From positions 20,045,501 to 20,109,500 of the forward strand of contig JARKIP010000023.1 in NCBI GenBank assembly GCA_029990175.1: a DNA stretch of 64,000 bases, given 5' to 3'. Source of the stretch: Petunia secreta. Its lineage: Eukaryota > Streptophyta > Magnoliopsida > Solanales > Solanaceae. Positions 10,850 through 22,587 of the stretch are shown here, in pieces (position 1 is the stretch's first letter; every line of letters starts with the position of its first letter). Made by a program: the position numbers and the translations under genes. The notes under the pieces were generated by a model. It ran no database searches. It saw only the letters and a list, made by a program, of their open reading frames with translations, and was not told the origin of the DNA.

Positions 10850-11090
10850 GGGATTATTCTATATAGTCTCCATAATCATATAATAGTATAAACAATAAGT
10901 TTACGTGTTGACATAGATCTTCCTCTATAACGGATAAATTTATTGTTAAGTATACTTGGTTTAAAAGTCCTTATGGTATCAATGATTAAATACTAGTGTA
11001 AATGATATGTTTACGTGTTGACAATAGGTCTTACTCCCAACGGATAAATGTATTGTTGGTATACTAGGTTTAATTACTAGTTGTTGATGA
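10850..11090. repeat. Two-copy tandem repeat, about 117 bp unit
   Basis: GTTTACGTGTTGACA occurs at about 10899 and 11010, each followed by AACGGATAAA, TATTGTT and GTATACT..GGTTTAA, giving a unit near 115 bp repeated with divergence. Confidence 0.7.
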
Positions 11091-11465
11091 CTTGTATATA
11101 TATCTCCAACTGAGAATTGCATGTTGAGTCAATGAGACTAGGGCTATTCAATAATTGATATTCACTTGAATTAAATTGATAATAGACTCTCCAACTGAGT
11201 TTGATATTATTTAATTTAATGAGTGAAATCTGACATTGCATGTATATGGTGCATGGATAGTTACTTTCCCAACGAATTTGACTATTCAATATGCATGAAA
11301 ATATATGTGTGATGTGGTTTTTGAATTTAATTATTCAATGTTACATGACCTGAGTTGATCTAATTAAATTATTTTATCTCACTAATTATATATGTCTTTA
11401 TTTAAATTCCTAAGTGCTATTCTCTCACAAAAAAAAAAAAAATTGGTGATGATAAGACATTAATT

Positions 11466-13048
11466 TAAAGGATGCATTATATGTGCGTTAAGTTAGAAAG
11501 AAATTTGATTTCAGTTTCTAGCTTAACAAGAGGTGGATATTCAATTTATTTTACCAATAAATTTGGTGTTATTGAGGTTAATAAATGTTTATCTCTTGTG
11601 GTACATGTTGCAAGACCCTTTTTATTTTATATGTCTTCCGAATTTAACGATATTGATCTACACCATAAGAAAAAATATTCTTTGAAATTGAATAACACTT
11701 ATTTGTTGCTCTTGTATCAAGGTCATATTTATTTTGATAGAATACTTTTGGTTGGTTATGGATGGATCATTAAGGTTCATTGAAAGTGGAGGCACTACCA
11801 ATCCTGTGAATTCTGGTTAAAAGGAAATATGACTAAGTGATATTCCCCTTTAAAAGGAAATCGAGCTGGTGATAAGTTAGAATCAATTCATTCTGATTAG
11901 TGTAGTCTGATGAACATACATGCAAGAGGTGTTTTGAGTATTTTTTATGACATTCATAAATGATTACTAAAAATATGAGTATATTTATTTGATGCACTAT
12001 AAGTCTTGATGCTTTGAGAAATTCAAGGATTTTAAGACTGAAAAAAAAAAGCATCATGGAAAATATATTAAGGCATTGCGATTTGATCGTGGTGGCGATA
12101 CATCTTTGCAATGTTCACTAAATTACTTATCAGAATAAGAAATTATGTCTAGATAATCTACACCTGGACACCATAACTAAATGGTGTAGTAAAAAGAAGA
12201 TATATGACTCTTGTGAAGATGGTTAGATCAATGTGAAGTTGTTCAAATTTGTTATTCTCTTTCGTTTTGGGAATATGCCCTAGAAAATTTAAATTACATT
12301 CTAAATGTAGTCCTTCTATGTTAGTACCTTTTAAAGGGAAAACTGATTAGTTGGAATCAAGGATGAATGTGTATATGTTTATTGGCTAGACAAAGGGGAC
12401 GAAAGGAAGTTTATTTTCTTGTCATAATGAAAGAAGGTATTTATTAGCATAAATACTAGTTTTCTAGAATATGACTATTTAATAAACAATGTTCCTAGAA
12501 GTAAATCCTATTTACTGGAACTGCACAAAGAAATAACAAGTGGATCACCTTGAAAATCTAAAATTTCAAGAAATCCAATCCACTTGTCGGAATTGACGTT
12601 CCATTGCATTTAAGTAGTGGGAGAAATGTCAATAGATAAACGATGCTTGAAAATCCACTACTCCAAAGTAGTGGGAGAGATTTGAGTAGTAGAAAAACAG
12701 TACAAGAATAAGTCGTTACTATATACTACAAGAAGAAGTTGTTCATATTCTAGTATCGTAAGGTAAGGAAAGAATATTGAGACTTAAGATTCTGAACATG
12801 GTAGTGTGACTTAGTAGTGGTACTTTGTCGTAGTGGGAGAAAAGAATGAAAGTGGTTCGGTGTATATTCTTGGGAGAGTTTCATGACTGGATCTCTGTAG
12901 AGGTTAAGATCGAATTGATTTGTAATAACAAAGCACTATTAGACAAAGATTGCATAAGAAAACAACTGTGCTAGTTCCTTATTGGTATTTATGTAAAAGG
13001 ATTGCTACTAAAAGTTGTAGGTGCATGGTTAAAGTCTAAGTGGGAGTT
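11466..13048 (+). pseudogene. Decayed Ty1/Copia polyprotein (GAG-pre-integrase, integrase, traces of RT)
   Basis: The start shows a GAG-pre-integrase pattern (KLERNLISVSSLTRGGYSIYF, later LYQGHIYFDRIL, standing for the usual LGH..L.R). Downstream, in shifting frames, are integrase traces: KGNRAGDKLE.IHSD, ARGVFEYFMTFINDYS, KALRFDRGGD and a faint TP..NGV..R. Further traces resemble the RT region. There are many stops and indels, so it is dead. The PPT-like AAGTGGGAG at 13038-13046 and the following LTR give its 3' end. No 5' LTR was found. Confidence 0.7.
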
Positions 13049-14872
13049 TGATGGGATATATACTATTAACCATGTGTTTAGATATAGTATGTATTAACGG
13101 CATAGTTATAAGTATAAATGAGAGATTGTTGGGATATACTAATAACCATGCAGTTTTAGTTAGATTATTCCTTGTCGAACAATTGATATTCATTTATTAT
13201 ATATCATGAATTATTATTTATATAGATCAATTGTGTCATGTGTGTCCAATTATTTATATAGTAGTTGATTTAGTGTGTAGAGCCAAGCTTACACACAGAA
13301 GATTAAATCATCGGTTCTTATAAACAATAAAATAATGTTCACAATCTAAGATGAAAATTGGACAAAGTCATCGGTATGATTGTAGTACAAGATTATATAT
13401 AATTTATCTTGATTATGGGAACGATATAGTTCCAACTTCTTGTGCTAGTGCGCTTTGTGTGCATTGAACGGACCAAGTAGAGATAAGTGTTTTTATACTG
13501 ACTATATAAAATAAATTCTCTAGCTCATCAAATGTACTTATACTCTTAATCTTGATATAGCTGTTATTAGCGGTGTATATTATTCATTGTCTTGATTTAT
13601 CAATAGGTGAGGTCCAGGATATTTGGGTCAAATAATTCCTGATAAGTTGGATAATGATAATATGCATTTGCGAAATGATAGCTAGTTGATAGAATCCACG
13701 TCTCGGTATAGAGACTGATGACACCCCTTTATGAAAGCTTATAAGTTTTTATGTGTAAACCCGGCCGGTGGATTTTGGTATCCGACACATGAAATAAGTT
13801 GAGCAGAAGTCTAAAGAATATTTATTAGTCAATAAATTAAATTGTCAGTAATTTAAGTTTATTGATTGGTGTCTGTAATCTTAACGTGGGGAGTTAAATA
13901 AGGTTTTGATGGAAGAATTCGAAATTCAACTGAGGAGTGCAATTACGAATTTCTAGTGTAAATTATTCGTGATTTATTATGGAAAGGTTAATTCTAGAGA
14001 AAAAGAATTAATTTCATAATTGGAAGCCTCGTTAATTAATTCTGTGGTCCCTGTTGTGTCCGAATTAATTAGGACTAGGAGAACTTTACTTGGTGGAAAA
14101 GAAACCCAACTAGTTTTGGAATAGGTTTTCTAAACCTAAAACTAGGCTATAAATACATGGGTTATTCCTCCATAGTTTTTTTTTTGAGCTTTTACTCAAA
14201 GTTTCTCTGTAATATTTGTTCCACCCAAATATTGTTAGTCTGGTATTTATTCGGGAACACAACAGAAGATCATGGAACTGGAGGACTAGCTCGTGGATGA
14301 TCTTGCTCGTGGTAGATGTCTCGTCGCGCCGTTGCAGTCACGCTTCAAGAGATAAGTAACGATTTTATGTTTGATTAAAATCTCCATATTTTGGTTGTCT
14401 ATATTACATGTAAATTCTGATCCTGAAATTGCTTCCGCTGTGAATATATTCTTTCAACATGAACAGTGTAATCTATGGGAAATACAGAGACAACATCGTT
14501 TATGGGTTGAATACAATGATAGTGTGGTCTGGGAGAATGCACAAATGATGTAGACTGTGGGAGAATGCACAGGCAGTGTAGTGTATGGAAAAAAATAGAT
14601 AGTTTGAGCATTTTTATAGTGAGATGAAAAGAGTGTCATTTCTTTTAAGTGTATTTGCCTTGAGGACTTTGTGATACTCGAGTGCGTAATGTAAATCCTT
14701 ACTATAGTGAAAACAGTTGCTACTCTCGGACCGTAGTTTTTTCCTTGTTAAAAATTCTTGGTGTCCTTGTTACTCTTTTTTGTTATCGTTGCCTGTCGTG
14801 TCTATGTGTTCCGTATTTAATACAGACATATACTATGAATATTATTTCTATGGAGGGATTAATTCTCCCAAC
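13049..14872 (+). repeat. 3' LTR of the decayed Copia element (about 1.8 kb)
   Basis: It begins TGATGGGATATATACTA immediately after a purine tract (AAGTGGGAGTT) and ends ATTCTCCCAACA, a TG...CA boundary with inverted TGTTGGGA/TCCCAACA-like ends. A near repeat of the first 25 bp begins at 13127. A plausible LTR promoter is the CTATAAATACATGGG box at about 14148, followed by a leader-like sequence. The 5' LTR partner is missing, so the boundaries rest on these end motifs alone. Confidence 0.55.
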
Positions 14873-15270
14873 ATAAAGTTATAGTAAAATCGAAGCTTAT
14901 TCGACATGGTTATTAGCTCTATGATTTATGTTATTTAAGTTCTTTTGTAAGTTAACGTGGTAGTAAAATATGAGAGTATTTGAATTCCTCATGTGTTTTG
15001 GTAGTGGTATTCTAATTAATAAAATTAAACATCGGGACACTCCGCGTACATTTGTGCATAGAAAAGCACCCAAGTCCATAAGTAAAAAATTTCACTGCAT
15101 GCCTTCCATAAAGAGTAGTTTTATAAAAATGTCCGTGCTAAGCAATGTTTTAGCAAAATATTCTTTTTAGCCCGAAACCAAGACTTCAAGACAAATATCT
15201 TAATACTTCAAAGGGCAAGTACTGTTTTGTCAATACTTCAAATTATACAGCGAGAATGCAGGGAAAGACT
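14873..15270. other. AT-rich intergenic stretch, nothing recognised
   Basis: No gene or repeat seen, except that CCGTGCTAA near 15135 has an inverted counterpart near 15580, hinting at an element spanning the tandem repeat between them. Confidence 0.35.
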
Positions 15271-15274
15271 GGAA

Positions 15275-15505
15275 GGGGCAAGTCTTGGCAATTGCCTAGA
15301 CTTATGACCAAGTGCGGCAAGTGTTGCCTTTTGCCAACACTTTAAGGGTAAGTGTTGGCAAATAGAGAGGGGTCAAAGGCTAAGTCTTGGACTTCGTCAA
15401 GACTTACGACCAAGTGCGGCAAGTATTGCCTTTTGCCAACACTTGAAAGGATAAGTGTTGAAAAGCAGAGAGGTATAAAGGCAAGTCTTGGCACCAACCT
15501 AAAAA
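15275..15505. repeat. Two-copy tandem repeat, about 118 bp unit
   Basis: Each unit contains CAAGTGCGGCAAGT, TTGCCTTTTGCCAACACTT and AAGGCAAGTCTTGG-type phrases. The first unit runs from about 15275, the second from about 15395. The phrases themselves are built of alternating TTGGCAA / TTGCCAA motifs that can pair locally. Confidence 0.75.
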
Positions 15506-15521
15506 CTTGACAGGAGTGTTT

Positions 15522-16102
15522 CCCTACGGTTTTTTTTATTAAACCTTAACGGGGGCATTTTTGTAAAACTTCTATTAGCACGGGCAAAAAGGCAAATCAT
15601 TGTTATAGTGTCATATTTTTGTAAATAGGTCGTTCATCAATTATACGTGAGAGTAAACCCAAAAGTTCCAAAAAGTTATTTTTCTCGGTCTTCTTTCTTA
15701 AAGTTTAAAAATAGAGTAAATAACATTATATTAGAAAATGAACAACAATTGAAAACAACCAGATGCATGCATCATATTGTGCAACATCATATTCTTGGGT
15801 GGAGTATTTCCCCGATCTCTGCGTAAATACAGAATGCTTTGTACACAAGACTGTTTTTTTTTTAATGCTAAGTTGTGAATATTTGTTTACAACTTGTTTG
15901 AACTAAATTTGAATGTGTAAAACCATCCATTTGCTATCTTTAGGATACTCCAAATGGTTAAAATCCCTACTGCCAAAGCTGTGTAACTAAAAGAAAAACT
16001 GAATCGGCTCCATTTTTACTTTCTATTGAATCAAGAATACTATGTGAAGTTGGTTGTTCGACTTAATTAGTTCTAATATATAGACTTCAAGCTTAATATC
16101 TA
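15522..16102. other. AT-rich intergenic stretch, nothing recognised
   Basis: No supported gene or RNA. Confidence 0.4.
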
Positions 16103-16365
16103 TTACACTGTCTGATTCATTTTATTTGACACACTTACTATTTGGGAGTTTACAAGGGGATTCTCTGACTATATTTTTCTTACATATTTTATAAATATTT
16201 TGAATTATCAATTAATATGACTTATAATATTTTTTGTGTAGTTTTTAAGTACACTAATTTATTTTCAAAACTTGAAAATGTATATTGAAATTTACGGTCA
16301 ACATTTAAAACCTTAACCCTCATACTTCAAACTGTATTACCAAAATTGAGGGACAGAGGGAGTAG
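16103..16365. mobile_element. Probable Stowaway-like MITE
   Basis: The left end (CTGTCTGATTCATTTTATTTGACA) and right end (AATTGAGGGACAGAGGGAGTA) match the usual CTCCCTCYGTCC-type inverted ends of plant Stowaway elements, with an AT-rich core about 260 bp long. The left terminus is diverged. Confidence 0.55.
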
Positions 16366-16524
16366 ATTTTAATATTACATCCATGTTCAGATCTAGATCT
16401 AACTACGCTAGACTAGTCTTCACCTTGAGCAAAGTGTATATTCAATAAGTAAATGTTCACTGTGCATCAAGATTACCCTTGAATTCCTATAACATAGTAG
16501 GAGTACTATTTGTTTACCTCAATT

Positions 16525-16736
16525 TATTATTCCCTCCATTTTATATTGTATGACATAATTTAATTGATTTGGATTGAAGTTTAATAAAGAAAATATTTTT
16601 TTTTTGAATTTTGTGGTGTAAAGCAATTCATAAATAAATGAGAAGTTTTTATAAAATTATTTTTAAACTTAGAATTGTGTATTTTTTTTTAAATGAACTA
16701 ATAAAGAAATTTTATTTTCCAAGGATGAAAGGAGTT
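16525..16736. mobile_element. Probable Stowaway-like MITE
   Basis: The left end ATTCCCTCCATTTTATATTG and right end AAGGATGAAAGGAGT are diverged Stowaway TIRs around a 200-bp AT-rich core that includes TTTAATAAAGAAA and GGTGTAAAGCAATTCA-like internal phrases. Confidence 0.55.
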
Positions 16737-16739
16737 TTA

Positions 16740-17500
16740 AGTTAATAGCTTATATGTCATTCACGTATAACAAATCACTTCATTTATGTTAATTTTGTAA
16801 TAATCATTACGCTGAAGTTAAACCATTTTGTTTAAAAAGTCATTATAACGGAAAAGTTGAAGAAATAATTTTATAAATAACCACTCAAACATAGAATCTT
16901 TTTTCTCAACTGAGAAAGCAATCACTTAAATAAACACGAATCTATACAGAAACTCAAAAATAATTCTTAAATTCTTTATTCGTCGATTCCTTCAATGACT
17001 TTGCCATGGCCTTTTTATACAGTACATTTTTTATCTGCAAAATATAAATAACATAAAGATTAATAAAAATCAATGAAAATTAATAATATTTGTGCCTAAA
17101 ACTTGATCGATAGAAAAATAGTTAAATTTGTATTTAAGGGTCACTTGCCTAATGAAATATTGAAGAAGAAAATAGGGTTGGGGTTGTATTGCTTGAAAAT
17201 ATTGAAGAAAAGAAGTAGGATTCACGTGGAATTCTCGTGTGTGAATTACAATACGGTGATTGGGTTATTATAGGTTAGACTTACTCCCATTCCAATTCTA
17301 GTATACTACTTTTATGTAAGGCTTATGCCCATTTCATGAGGTGGTTGTCCAAATTATACGGTAGATAAGAGTAAGGAGTCAAAGCTTTAATAGTCCACAG
17401 CTGGTCTTATGTCTTTGCGGCCGCAGCTAATGAAGTTGGCTTGTTTCCCTTATATTGGTAGCGTCCATTGTCTTTTGATCCAGTTATCAATTACATGTGG
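16740..17500. other. Intergenic region, nothing recognised
   Basis: AT-rich first half; the second half is slightly more GC-rich and holds a NotI-type GCGGCCGC at about 17418. No open frame or RNA gene is supported. Confidence 0.4.
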
Positions 17501-17504
17501 CATA

Positions 17505-17865
17505 TTTTTTTAGGAGGTTTACGAAAATACCCATTAATATTAAAATATTTATCCATTTCTATCCATAAGTTTCATATTTACCAGTCCTATCTATAAACTA
17601 TTTACATGTCCTACCCATCTAGACTTGTATATATTATTTATGCAGTATACCTTAAAGGTATACACACTTGTATATTATTATTTATGCAGTATACCTTAAA
17701 GGTATACTTCCATAAGGCATAACAAAGATATACAGTAATAAATGGGTAGATTAGGTAAATAGTACTTTTAATTTCATGTGTAGTACTATAATTTTTAATG
17801 GGTAGGATTTATAAATACTTTGAATTTTATGGATATATTGTGTAAAAATTCTTTTTTCTTTGGGT
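17505..17865. repeat. AT-rich repeat block with palindromic GTATACC..GGTATAC motifs
   Basis: The sequence TTATGCAGTATACCTTAAAG with a following GTATAC occurs twice (about 17637 and 17681). The flanks read ACGAAAATACCCATT on the left and, inverted, AATGGGTAG on the right. The motif and flanking style resemble the MULE-like element at 34670-36349, so this may be a decayed relative. No target duplication was found. Confidence 0.45.
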
Positions 17866-18713
17866 TTTACATAAATAGCTATTTTTTAAGACTTAATTAC
17901 TAGCTCATGGAAACTTTTTCCTATATCCAATAGAGCTAACAGTAAAAAAAAAAAAAAACCAATATGGCAGAAAGAGGGCAATCTACTTGCTCCTATAATC
18001 AAGCATTTTACACTCCTCCTTACTCAAATTTCTTGTCATCATCTCCTTATCACATTAAAATTTGATGTGTATTTGTGTGCTCATCTATTAGCTATGAATT
18101 CTGTTAAATATACATGGTATATAACATGTGTGTTTATCTCTAAATGTGTATGACTTATTATATTTCTACAATAATAATAGTTTAATTTATTTTATATTTT
18201 TCATAATGCATTTTCAATTGATATAGTTGATATATCATATATCCATTTTGTGTCCTTAAATATGTAGTCATATTATTTACTATGTAGATAATATGTGTAG
18301 TTTGTGTTTATAAGTTTGTATATCCATTTTTATATACCTAATACACGTTAACATTAATCAATATGAATAAAATTACATACTATTCTTATTCCTAAGCAAA
18401 ATAAAAAACCAACATATACCATGTATACGTAAAGAAGTCAGATTTTAAATACAAATCACCATAACCCAAAAGTGCATTCACTATTCCAAGTATATTTTTA
18501 AAATATGAAAAAATAGACTGAGCAAGATGTGAGAGGAATTAAGAGGGGATAATATACACCTAATATATATAGTGTATTTCAGATGTAAATCAGTGCATTA
18601 AAATAAACAAGATATAAAATATGTGTAAAGTAATATACATTGTGTATGTGTGCGTAATACATATTTTTGTATAGCGTATCTGAGGTGTAAATACAGTATA
18701 TCCAGATAACTAT
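17866..18713. other. AT-rich intergenic stretch, nothing recognised
   Basis: Only A/T-rich low-complexity sequence and scattered TATA-like strings are visible. Confidence 0.4.
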
Positions 18714-18725
18714 TATATATATATA

Positions 18726-18808
<83 letters not shown>
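18713..18808. repeat. AT dinucleotide microsatellite, about 45 units
   Basis: Nearly uninterrupted (AT)n with one TTT interruption close to the left end. The apparent 84-codon minus-strand frame through it is an artefact. Confidence 0.95.
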
Positions 18809-18812
<4 letters not shown>

Positions 18813-21800
18813 TTTGGGGTGTAAGTATGTTGTGTCTAGATAAAAAAAAAAGTTTATACAGTGTGTAATATGTTTAAACACAACATATGCAGTGTAAAAG
18901 TTTATTTGAAAACAAGAAAATGATGAAGATGGTGATAATTGATGAACTTGAAATCCAGGGGGTGGGGGGCGCAATGATGTCATCAGCTAGGAACGAAAGA
19001 ACATATACTCTTTTCTTTTCTTTCTTTTCTTTTATAGAAACGCTCTAAAGCGCTCAAGCACCAATTGGATGACATGCTTTTTGTCTTTTCACTTATTTTC
19101 TAGGTTTTATTAAAATATTAAACAACATTTTTCTCCATATGACGGTATATATTTTTAGCTGAAGCTGCTGGCTCCGAGATAAGAACAGAGCAGCACGGTT
19201 ATCTCAAATTTGCATAACCAAATCTTTATGTGTTCCTTACTTACATGCGGACCCAAATATTTCCATAAACGTAGACGGCAAGTTCTTATGGATGAAGGAC
19301 CAGATTTATTGGCTTTGTGAGACCGTTTCCAACAAACTAGAAGCTTAGGTAATGTAATCCATTAGGTCCAGTACTGAATAATTCATGGCTTCCTTTTGCT
19401 TCGCTGCCAGAAAACACGATGCGTGGTTCATTTTCCCAGTTCTGTAAGAGTTTACCTATTTTTTTGGTTCAGTTAGTATTGGTGGAATTTTAGTGAGTTC
19501 AATTTGCACAATAATGCACAGAAGTTGTTTGACAATATCCCTAAAACACCTGAACTATGTTTTTTTTAACTTTTTAAAGTTTTAATGTTGGAAATTGAGT
19601 TTTACGTGTTTTTCATTTCAAATTTGTATAGAATCAATAAAATGAGCTTTCTAATGCTATTGTAATGAAGTCATGAAATTGGAATTGTATGGTTAACAAT
19701 AGTATGTGATGGCAGAAAGAAAATAAAAGAAAAGAAAACGTGAAATGGGAACATTGAATTGGCTTTTCGTTTTTTCTCTAAATTGCGGTTGTACTTCTTC
19801 TCTGGTTTATTCCTAATTCTAGATTTTTTACGGGTACAATGCATAAACTGTAAAACAATGAGAGGAAAGGGATGACAATTGGACAATATTTGTATTGTTT
19901 GGATAGTTTTTGAGAGAAGGAAGCTCTTTCCTAAATTTTACTTCTTCTTTTGTTTGGGTTCCTTTTGTGTCCTGACTTTAAATATGTTCAACGTAATTGA
20001 TAATTGGATCCGGAGAAAGTTTTGAGTACATAAAATAATGTTAGAAAAAGTTTGATCTAAAAAATTATCATTTGAAACAGATAGAATTCTATTATTACAC
20101 CACATGATTCAGTGATTTGAAAAGGAGAAAAGAAAAATTAGGTAGCATACTGTGCGATCACCATTGAGAGCGTCTAAAATTTCATGTAGATGCATCATTA
20201 GAATCTAAATCTTAGGGAAACCACTAACTATACTGCAACAATATTCATAACTAATCATTTTACATTACAATAGCAAAAGGGAACAAAAGGAAAGAATCTA
20301 AAAGGATTTATATGCATAAGGACGGACATTGGTCAAGAAATGTGAGTCATACTGCTGTTTGATAATGTACATAATATACTGGCAACTAATGATTATTGAG
20401 GAGGTAACTAACAGTTATAGTGCTGTTAGATAATGTATGTTGCGAATTTATAAAAATTATTAACAGAGTTTAACCAAGTAATTTTAGCCTATATCAGTGG
20501 TTGACAGAAGTTAAGGTTGTGTCTGTTATTTTAATAGTTTTCATTTCATGTAGGATATTTCAGTTTGTAATTAATATAGGAATATTCCTAAGTTCTTGAT
20601 GTATTTATTTATTTGTTAATTTTTTTGTACTTCGTCAATTCATTTCATTGCAGCTACTTAGAATTGAAGAGTGGTACAGAAGTGTTTAGCTAAATAAAAG
20701 CCTACTTTTGCTTGATTTCCCTGTATTACGACTACTTAAGTTTATCTGAAAGTGGTGAGCTTTTTGGTTAAGATCCTCTTACCACAAAATCATGTGAGAT
20801 TTTTAAAAATATAATTATAAAATAGAAACTTCTCATCTCAGTATTTCACCTAAGAATGTGGGTAAAGAAGAAGGGAATGAAAAGAGTGAGTTTCAGAGGT
20901 AATATGATGAGCTGGTTTATAGCTTTACAATGGATTTCAGTGTGGAATATAAAAACCAAGTTTAAATAATGTGAAAGACATGTCTAAATTTGATGGTGTG
21001 ATTTCTGGTGGAATGAACATTGAAGCACTTATTGAGAGAGCGAAAACATTAGCGTAAAGATCAGGTACTGCTGCTGACAGCTACCTGCACAAATATTCCT
21101 TCTTAAATTGCTCATCAAACAAGGATTTATACGAAAGAAAAGTGAATATAAGGCTGACGTATTGAGCTGCAGGTATATCGCTTCAGACATCTTCATAAAG
21201 TTTACTTTACCAAAGAAACACTCAAACAAATTTGCAGGTGTAGATAGCAACCCTTTAGATAAAGAAGAAATTTTACTAAAGATGCACGACTTTAACCAAC
21301 ATAGTGAATAGCTGATTCAAGGCCCGAGGAATGCCCTGTACATAGTTGAATAGCTCATTTCAAATGTACTTCACTGGTTAGATTTAGAAGACAAAGATAG
21401 CAATACAAATATTTTGATCATATTTAGCATAAGAGCAGTACGTCTCCTCCTACTATATCGGATAAGTTTATTTTATGTTGAACATGTTTTATCTTGGAGC
21501 TTATAATGTTTAACAGGACATCTAGCCAAATGTTTTGACATTACAATTTTTCCTTTTATTTAAATCTCACTGGTACATTGTTATTCGCTGTAGCTTACTG
21601 GATGCTTAAAACCTGTATCTTGACCGCTTAGTTTTGAAAAAAAAAATGACAGAGATGTACTTATTTAAACTTCTTTCTCTCGTTTTTCAGGCTCTTTGTG
21701 TACCAGATGAAACTTAGAACTCTTTGAGTAGGATGAAAGTTAAAAGTTTGTCCATAAAAGTATTGGTCTGCAAAAAGGAAATAGAGAGGAAAGACTATGC

Positions 21801-22587
21801 ATCTGGTTCATACTGCCTTTCTTTTTCTACCTATGGCGCTAGCAGACATGGAGGGGTATAAGAATAATCAAGAACAGACTACCCACAATAGACTTCCTTC
21901 TATGAACAATAAGTCAAGTCCCTATTAAAGAACCTCTCCGTTAGCATGTCTGCTGATTGAGGTTGTTATATGCACATCATGTCGCCTCGACTTCTTGTGT
22001 GATACATGCTCTCTGTCATATCCGAAGACCTTGGCTCCTACTTCAAGTAAGAACAATTGTAAATAGAGTTAACATATGTGTATGATTATGTGGTTCCTGA
22101 ATGTTGATGTTTTTATTCTCCTTATCCATTTTTTTTTTTAGGGGAACACATGAATTATACATAACAAATGGCCAAATTTTTGAAGATGTAAATGTTGGGT
22201 CCGTGCTGGCACGGAGTTGTTATAGATAGAGATAAAGTAGAAAATTAATTCCTTTTGTGGATAATTATTACCTAGTTGCTAATTGTGTAATCGAAGCCGC
22301 TATTTTAGTAAAAAAAAGTGGGATGTAGTTATGGTTCCTTAAATTGTCTTACTGTGTAATTATCCTTATTTTATATCAACACAATACCTATCTTTAATGA
22401 GGGATAATTAATAAGTTCCAAAAATTTTAGGTGTATACTGGTACTTCCAGGCAATTGAGGGATTATTTATGTATTATTTTATTATCCTTTTCTCTTATTT
22501 CATTTTGTAATTATTTAGAGATTTCCTCGTCCGTTGAATAACTAGTTCGTATATGTATACTAGTGCCAGAGAGCCAGTGCTCTGCAC
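18809..22587. other. Intergenic region with little recognisable content
   Basis: Small open frames here (for example near 19.7 kb and 21.1 kb) lack any domain or family pattern and overlap on both strands. A short CTTTTCTTTTCTTTC tract lies at about 19010. One possible gene relic, described separately at 19480-19557, resembles a pentatricopeptide repeat. Otherwise nothing is supported. Confidence 0.4.
19480..19557 (+). pseudogene. Possible PPR gene relic (very short)
   Basis: One frame reads NFSEFNLHNNAQKLFDNIPK, where NNAQKLFDNIP resembles the A-K-LFDEMP core of plant pentatricopeptide repeats. It is bounded by stops within about 30 codons. The evidence is a single motif, so chance similarity is quite possible. 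Confidence 0.2.

Noticed and set aside
18729..18983. 84-codon minus-strand frame
   Set aside because: Half of it is translated AT microsatellite (repeated IY).
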